From Cryptomeria japonica (Eukaryota > Streptophyta > Pinopsida > Cupressales > Cupressaceae): a DNA stretch of 64,000 nucleotides. Of the stretch, positions 59,591 to 64,000 are shown piece after piece (position 1 is the first letter of the stretch; each line of letters begins with the position of its first letter). The notes under the pieces were generated by a model that saw only the letters and a program-made list of their open reading frames with translations, was not told the DNA's origin and searched no databases. The stretch covers positions 240,300,422 through 240,364,421 of the forward strand of contig NC_081406.1 of the NCBI RefSeq assembly GCF_030272615.1, given 5' to 3'. A program made the position numbers and the translations under genes.

Positions 59591-60557
59591 GTATCCTCTA
59601 GTCTGTGTCATAACATCTGGTGCATCATGCATCTCATGCACCTCATAATCTACAGTGTGTGTAGGAGGATCAATAGGTTGTCCAACTAGACCCAAGCATA
59701 CATGCCCACACATGACACAACTATGGGGCACACAAATGTGGAGAGTCAAGGAGGACATGTTAGTGCCACCAAATGAACCACTACCATTAGAAGTAGGCTG
59801 AGCTACTGACCCGGCCTGAGAAACCAAAAGGCTAATCAAAGAGTAAATAGATGATATGGTCTGTGATGCCACCTCACAGATGATATCTGGATGCTGCACT
59901 AGAGGTGGGGAATCAACAGGAGGAGGGGGGACATGTGGGCCCTAGACTAATTTGACTACCCCAGGTCTATTTTGGGGCATACCTAAACCCACACCTTGGG
60001 AAGGTTGGATGTCAAAGTAGTTCACATGTTTTCCTAAAACAAACTCATCATACAATTATTTGATGAAGTAGAAGGGGACATCAAAATTATTGTTGGGTGG
60101 TTTATCGAAAACCATCCACCAACGATCCCAAAAGTTTTTCACAATACCATCATTTGTGCATCATTTAATAGAATTTTTTGTTTTGTTGGGGTCTCTGGGT
60201 TGACAAGTGCAGGGATTCACAAACAAAGTGGTGATAGCGGCTTTGGATATCTCGAGATTCTTGACCTCCTTATAGGACAAGCCATCCACATATTGTTCCC
60301 TCATAGAATCTCGCCACAAAAGAGGGGCATTGTGCTCCTTAGTGACGATTTCTATACTCTTTATGATCAATGTGAGGGGATCAAACATTGGGTTCAGGCG
60401 AGGGATCCTATGATAGACATCTGCAATCCCCCTTAATTGGTTCAAATTTTATGCAATTAAATCCTGAATTGAGGGGGGGTTTGCAAAGGAGAGTTTGTGT
60501 AGGAGGGTTTGTTTGTTGTGGTTGTGGTTGATCAATGTTTTCATTGTTATCTCCCAT
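59573..60557 (-). pseudogene. Family W gene of copy 2 (WDRWW...VFDKP)
   Basis: The minus strand starts with ATG at 60557 (MGDNNENIDQPQPQQTNPP, Gln/Pro-rich as in copy 1). After a frame change it runs through MNQLRGIADVYHRIP (60445), LEISKAAITTLFVNP, FWDRWWMVFDKPP, HVNYFDI, then a region ending with ICVPHSCVMCGHVCLG, a Cys cluster. These segments align in order with the gene at 28546-30264. Stops (TGA near 60158, TAA, TAG) show it is dead. The function is unknown. Confidence 0.7.
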
Positions 60558-61343
60558 TTTTAACCTAATTGAATGTAAACAATTGAATTTAGTTAACAAT
60601 TTTGTATTTGATTTTTAGAAACCTAGTGTTGATGAAAAAATCATGTTTTGAATGAAAAACAAATAAACATTAAAAAAAATATAAAAAATTGAATACAAAT
60701 GATGAAAAACAATAAAATCCGACCTTTTAATGTATTTTTTATTAAATTTGGGTCAAACAACCAGATATCGGATTCTAAAAAATCGTGTAGCCCGTGGATT
60801 AAAAATAACTCACAGGCTATCACAGTCCACTTATATTGTCTCTGAAAATCGGATATCCGATTTTTATACTTAAATTATTTTAAAATAATATTATATTATA
60901 TAATATAATAATATATTATATAATACGTATTATATAATAATATAATAATATATTATATAATATATAATATAATATAATAATATATATTATATAATACATA
61001 ATATATTATTATATTATATTATATTATATTATACATAATATATTATATAATATAATATTATATTTATAAAATATAATATTATATTATATAATATAATAAT
61101 GTATTATATATTATATAATATGTAATATATAATATATAATATATTATTATATTGCATTATATATTATAGAATCTATTTTTTAATTTAAAATTTCCTATAA
61201 AATTCGGATATCCGATTTTATCCGATATCCGATTTGCTTAGGTGTTTACCATGCCAAGGTGTACTGACACCCAGGCCAAGCAAAAAGTTTACACAGATTT
61301 TTGCATTTTTAGGTGAGTGGAAAAGGCTATTTTTTTCCCATCA
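60558..61343. repeat. 5' region of copy 2: AT palindromes and subterminal sites
   Basis: Palindromic ATCGGATATCCGAT-type sites lie at 60768-60776 (partial), 60846-60862 and twice at 61204-61233. Between 60880 and 61170 lies an almost pure A/T stretch of ATAATATATT words that can fold on itself. This region precedes the family W gene. Confidence 0.75.
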
Positions 61344-61346
61344 GCA

Positions 61347-61377
61347 CTTTTTGGCCCCCCATGATCCTGCACTAACC
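61347..61377 (-). repeat. Terminal inverted repeat of copy 2, right
   Basis: The complement reads GGTTAGTGCAGGATCATGG then GGGGCCAAAAAG. CTTAGC follows at 61378. Confidence 0.85.
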
Positions 61378-61770
61378 CTTAGCTTGATAAATTCCTATCA
61401 CTCGTCTTATGATTAATTGAGAATCTCCATAGATATGTAGATGTTTCACATTTAGTGTTCAGGTTGCTTTAATTCCATCTATAAGAGCCTCGTATTCAAC
61501 AATGTTATTGCTACACAATAAATTGAGACAATATGATAAAGGGATTAGGACTATCCCTGCCCCCGATCATGTACGATACCTAGAGCCATCGAAATATAAT
61601 TCCCAAACCTCATCAATCTTAATAGAGAAAATACATTCATCAGGGAAAGACTCTGGGTTAGGTAGGGAGAAGGGTGAGGGAGCCTCAACTAAGTGGTCGG
61701 TCAATGCTTGACCCTTTATTGCCTTCTGCGAGACAAACTTTAGGTCAAACTCAGTCAACATCATCCCACT
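61378..61770 (-). pseudogene. Tat2 second RNase H, 5' part
   Basis: The minus strand encodes LTEFDLKFVSQKAIKGQALT, then WELYFDGSRYRTWSGAGIV, NNIVEYEALIDGIKA and IRRVIGIYQAK, the first half of the archaeal-like RNase H. Frameshifts lie near 61570 and 61480. The gene resumes in phase at 57389. Confidence 0.85.
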
Positions 61771-62222
61771 TGGCTAAACATCCTAAAAGATCAGTTTTAG
61801 AGGATCAAATTTAATGATAACATGGACTTCATCATTCAAAAGGTAATGCGTCAATTTTTGTGTTGCGAAGACTAAAGCAAGGCACTACCTTTCTATCATA
61901 GAATATTGGACTTTGTAATCGAGTAGAGTGTGACTTATATAATAAATCGGACATTCTCTACCATCCTTATCATGTTGTGCCAATAAGGCTACAAGAGCAT
62001 GAAGAGAAGCAGTTGTGTATAGCAGAAAGGGTTTAGAAGGATCAGCGGGTTGAAGAACATGAGGATTGGCCAAATAGATTTTTAAGTCTTAAAATTCTTG
62101 ATGGCAATCCTCATTCCATTGAAAGGTGATATTCTTTATAAGAAATTGAGTAAAAGGATAGGTACGATCTGCAAGTTGAGAAATAAACCTACGAATAGCT
62201 TATATATTCCCTTGTAAGCTTT
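61771..62222 (-). pseudogene. Tat2 first RNase H
   Basis: The minus strand has SKPFLLYTTASLHALVALLA, QHDKDGRECPIYYISHTLL and DYKVQYSMIER, the ordinary gypsy RNase H after reverse transcriptase. Stops separate it from its neighbours. Confidence 0.83.
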
Positions 62223-62983
62223 TCATTTGGGAAACATTTTAGGAGGTGGCATATTAACAATGGCATCTATCATTTTCGTATCCACCTCGATTCCATGATG
62301 TGAGACTATGAATCCTAATAGTTTACCATTATCCACATCGAAAACACAATTTTGGGGATTCAAGCGCATGTTGTACTTACAAATTCTTTCAAAGACTTGA
62401 CGAAGGATCTTAACATGATCTACATGACAAATGGATTTAGCTAAGATGTCATCAATGTAATCTTGTAAGATCTTATGCATGTAATCATGAAAGATAAGGG
62501 TCAAATCATGTTGATAGGTAGCGCTTGCATTTTTCAATCCAAAACGCATCATAACCCAACAAAACATGCCCCAAGGGGTGGTGAAAGAGGTTTTAAATTG
62601 ATCTTGAGGATTAATAAAGATTTTATTATATCCTAAGAAACCATCCATGAAGGATAATAAGGCATGACCTACTACAGAATCCACTATCATATCGATATTC
62701 AAAAGAGGGAAATCATCCTTCAGAGAGGCTTTATTAAGATCTTGGAAATCCGTACACATCCTAATCTTGTTATCAGGTTTATCTATTGCCACAATGTTTG
62801 AAATCCATGGGCAATAATCTATAAGACGAATGAATTCAGCATCCAATAATTTTTCAATCTTAGCCTTAACAAGTAATGCTACTTTAGGGTTCATCTTTCA
62901 AATCTTTTTCTTCATGGGTTTAGCATCAAGAACTAAGACAATATTATGAGTGACAACCTTATGATCAATGTATATGGTGAAAA
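62223..62983 (-). pseudogene. Tat2 reverse transcriptase
   Basis: A 223-residue open frame starts MNPKVALLVKAKIEKLL and has WISNIVAIDKPDNKIRMCTD, KDDFPLLNIDMIVDSV, GLKNASATYQHDLTLIFHDY, DYIDDILAKS (catalytic YIDD) and NCVFDVDNGKLLGF. Coding sequence continues upstream to about 62983 (VVTHNIVLVLDAKPMKKK, then a TGA). It is cut there by the LTR of the next element, so gag and protease are not visible. Confidence 0.9.
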
Positions 62984-63624
62984 TGGATAACAACAATAAT
63001 ATTGAAAGACTAAATAGATTCAACTACAAAACCCTAGCCTAACAACAACAAAGATCCACCATAACATATGAATATTACCTAAGACAATGCAAATAAAATG
63101 AAATCACAAAGATTATACCATCACATGTCCAATAGGGTTTTGGATCTCCATTCTTCCTATCTCCATTGATCTTGCTTGATATATTTGCTCTCAGATTTTA
63201 TGTGTGCACAAGAGCTCAACAAAGAATGGAAATGTGGTTGCAAGTAGGCTTGATTGCATATGCAAGTTTGAAAGCATAGTCGGGTAGTCATCGGGGTCCA
63301 TAGTTTGATTAGAATAATTGATTAGGGTTGATAATGAAGGAAGCATCTCCTTATATAGAAGACACTATAAGAAATTGAGGGATAAGATTGAGAGGTGTAA
63401 AAGATAAATGGTCGGCTATGATTAAAGGGTAGGTAGAGGAAATAAGAAAATAATGAAAGGGTAGGTAGTGTATGAATTAAGAGATGAATGACATGTGTCA
63501 TTGGAGAAAAAGGTTAATGAATTAATTAAATAAATAAAGATTTATTTAATTAATAGAAGAAGTGGGATCAATTAAATAAATAAAATATTTATTTAATTAG
63601 ACTGGACAATTTTAGGTGTCTACA
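62984..63624 (-). repeat. 3' LTR of a third Tat-like element
   Basis: The proposed start is TGGATAACAACAATAATATT (62984), where the reverse transcriptase sequence of Tat2 stops. The end TAGGTGTCTACA is followed by a polypurine tract on the minus strand. The last 60 bases (AATTAGACTGGACAATTTTA) resemble the Tat1 LTR end. The interior lies to the right, beyond the window, so this element interrupts Tat2. Confidence 0.65.
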
Positions 63625-64000
63625 TTTTGCCCCTCTTTGAGACAATGCAGCTTGTCGCGTTATTTCAAAGAAGATGATATGAACTGATACAAAGTTGCCC
63701 CAAGATGGGAATGATATGCCCCCTCGAGAGATTGGATGAAAATGTTTGAAAAGATCACAGACAATCTCTCGATAAGAAAGAAAGGCTAGAATGGACTAAC
63801 CGGATAGGATAGAGTGACAGAGTCACGGGATAAAGAAGACTGACTTGGGCTAGGGCTAGGGATAGGGTATTCTATAAGATAGACCACGAGGGTAAAACAT
63901 CCTCATTGTCATCCACACATCCAAGAGATCAGAGTGTAGAGAGAGAATAGAGCAACAATAGTTAGCAGCGATGGCATTGATGCATAGATTCAATCGTGTT
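63625..64000 (-). mobile_element. Interior of the third Tat-like element, off right edge
   Basis: It begins with the polypurine tract (complement of TTTTGCCCCTCTTTGAGAC) and contains TTATTTCAAAGAAG and the CGAGAGATTG...CAATCTCTCG inverted repeat (63723-63772), both matching Tat1 at 4004-4158. No gene is seen in the remaining sequence. Confidence 0.65.

Larger units (their letters stand above)
57390..61377 (-). mobile_element. 3,988-bp DNA element (copy 2) with ~31-bp TIRs
   Basis: The ends GGTATGTGCAGGATCATGG... (57390) and the complement of GGTTAGTGCAGGATCATGG... (61377) match at about 27 of 31 positions. The target duplication is 6 bp with one mismatch. The element splits the second RNase H of Tat2. 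On the minus strand it holds subterminal palindromes, the family W gene, CT tract, CATATG array, GA tract and an A/T-rich end, the same order as copy 1. The lack of a transposase-like gene suggests it depended on a larger relative. Confidence 0.88.

Noticed and set aside
58409..59689. Open frames over the GA/CT tracts and CATATG array
   Set aside because: Simple-sequence artefacts; the same pattern opens both strands.

Overview
The window looks like intergenic DNA of a large, retrotransposon-swollen plant genome, most likely a gymnosperm and perhaps a conifer. That placement is inference. It rests on the families present: Tat-type Ty3/gypsy elements of 18 kb, several Ty1/copia elements, plant mobile domain (PMD) genes, a plant LINE tail, and a plant-type gene family I recall mainly from conifers. 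I see no intact single-copy host gene, tRNA, rRNA or CRISPR. Nearly all coding sequence is decayed, with many in-frame TAG and TGA stops.

Layout. 1-1163: 5' LTR and leader of copia A (minus), inserted in the gag of copia B (minus, 1164-2633 plus 20934-21105). The LTR of copia B is split by a complete Tat element, Tat1 (minus, 2634-20928), with 1.4-kb LTRs, a perfect 5-bp target duplication ATAAT, gag-PR-RT-RH-aRH-IN, an antisense PMD gene, and inverted arrays of an AGCGCT motif just inside both LTRs. 21.1-22.3 kb is a LINE tail. 23.8-24.6 kb is a ruined gypsy RNase H/integrase fragment. 24.6-27.4 kb holds nothing I recognise.

27.4-50.6 kb is a plant multigene-family pseudogene, gene X (minus), interrupted by a 21.3-kb DNA element (28145-49477). 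This element has 29-bp terminal inverted repeats starting GGT and a 6-bp target duplication CTTTCA. It contains a multi-exon gene of unknown function, a transposase-like ruin, purine tracts and CATATG-centred repeat arrays, a nested copia C (39632-47240) and two truncated copia LTRs.

50.6-63.0 kb is a second Tat element, Tat2 (minus), with its own antisense PMD gene. Its archaeal-like RNase H is interrupted by a 3,988-bp copy (57390-61377) of the same DNA element family. That copy has the same style of inverted repeats, a 6-bp target duplication (one mismatch), a homologue of the unknown gene, and the same purine/CATATG array. 62984-64000 is the 3' LTR and adjacent interior of a further Tat-like element running off the right edge.

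The most notable content is this DNA element family. Two copies in different hosts share their ends, a 6-bp duplication and a protein family with a WDRWW/WNRWW...VFDKP core. Removing each copy together with one 6-bp duplication restores the host reading frame exactly. I do not recognise its superfamily.
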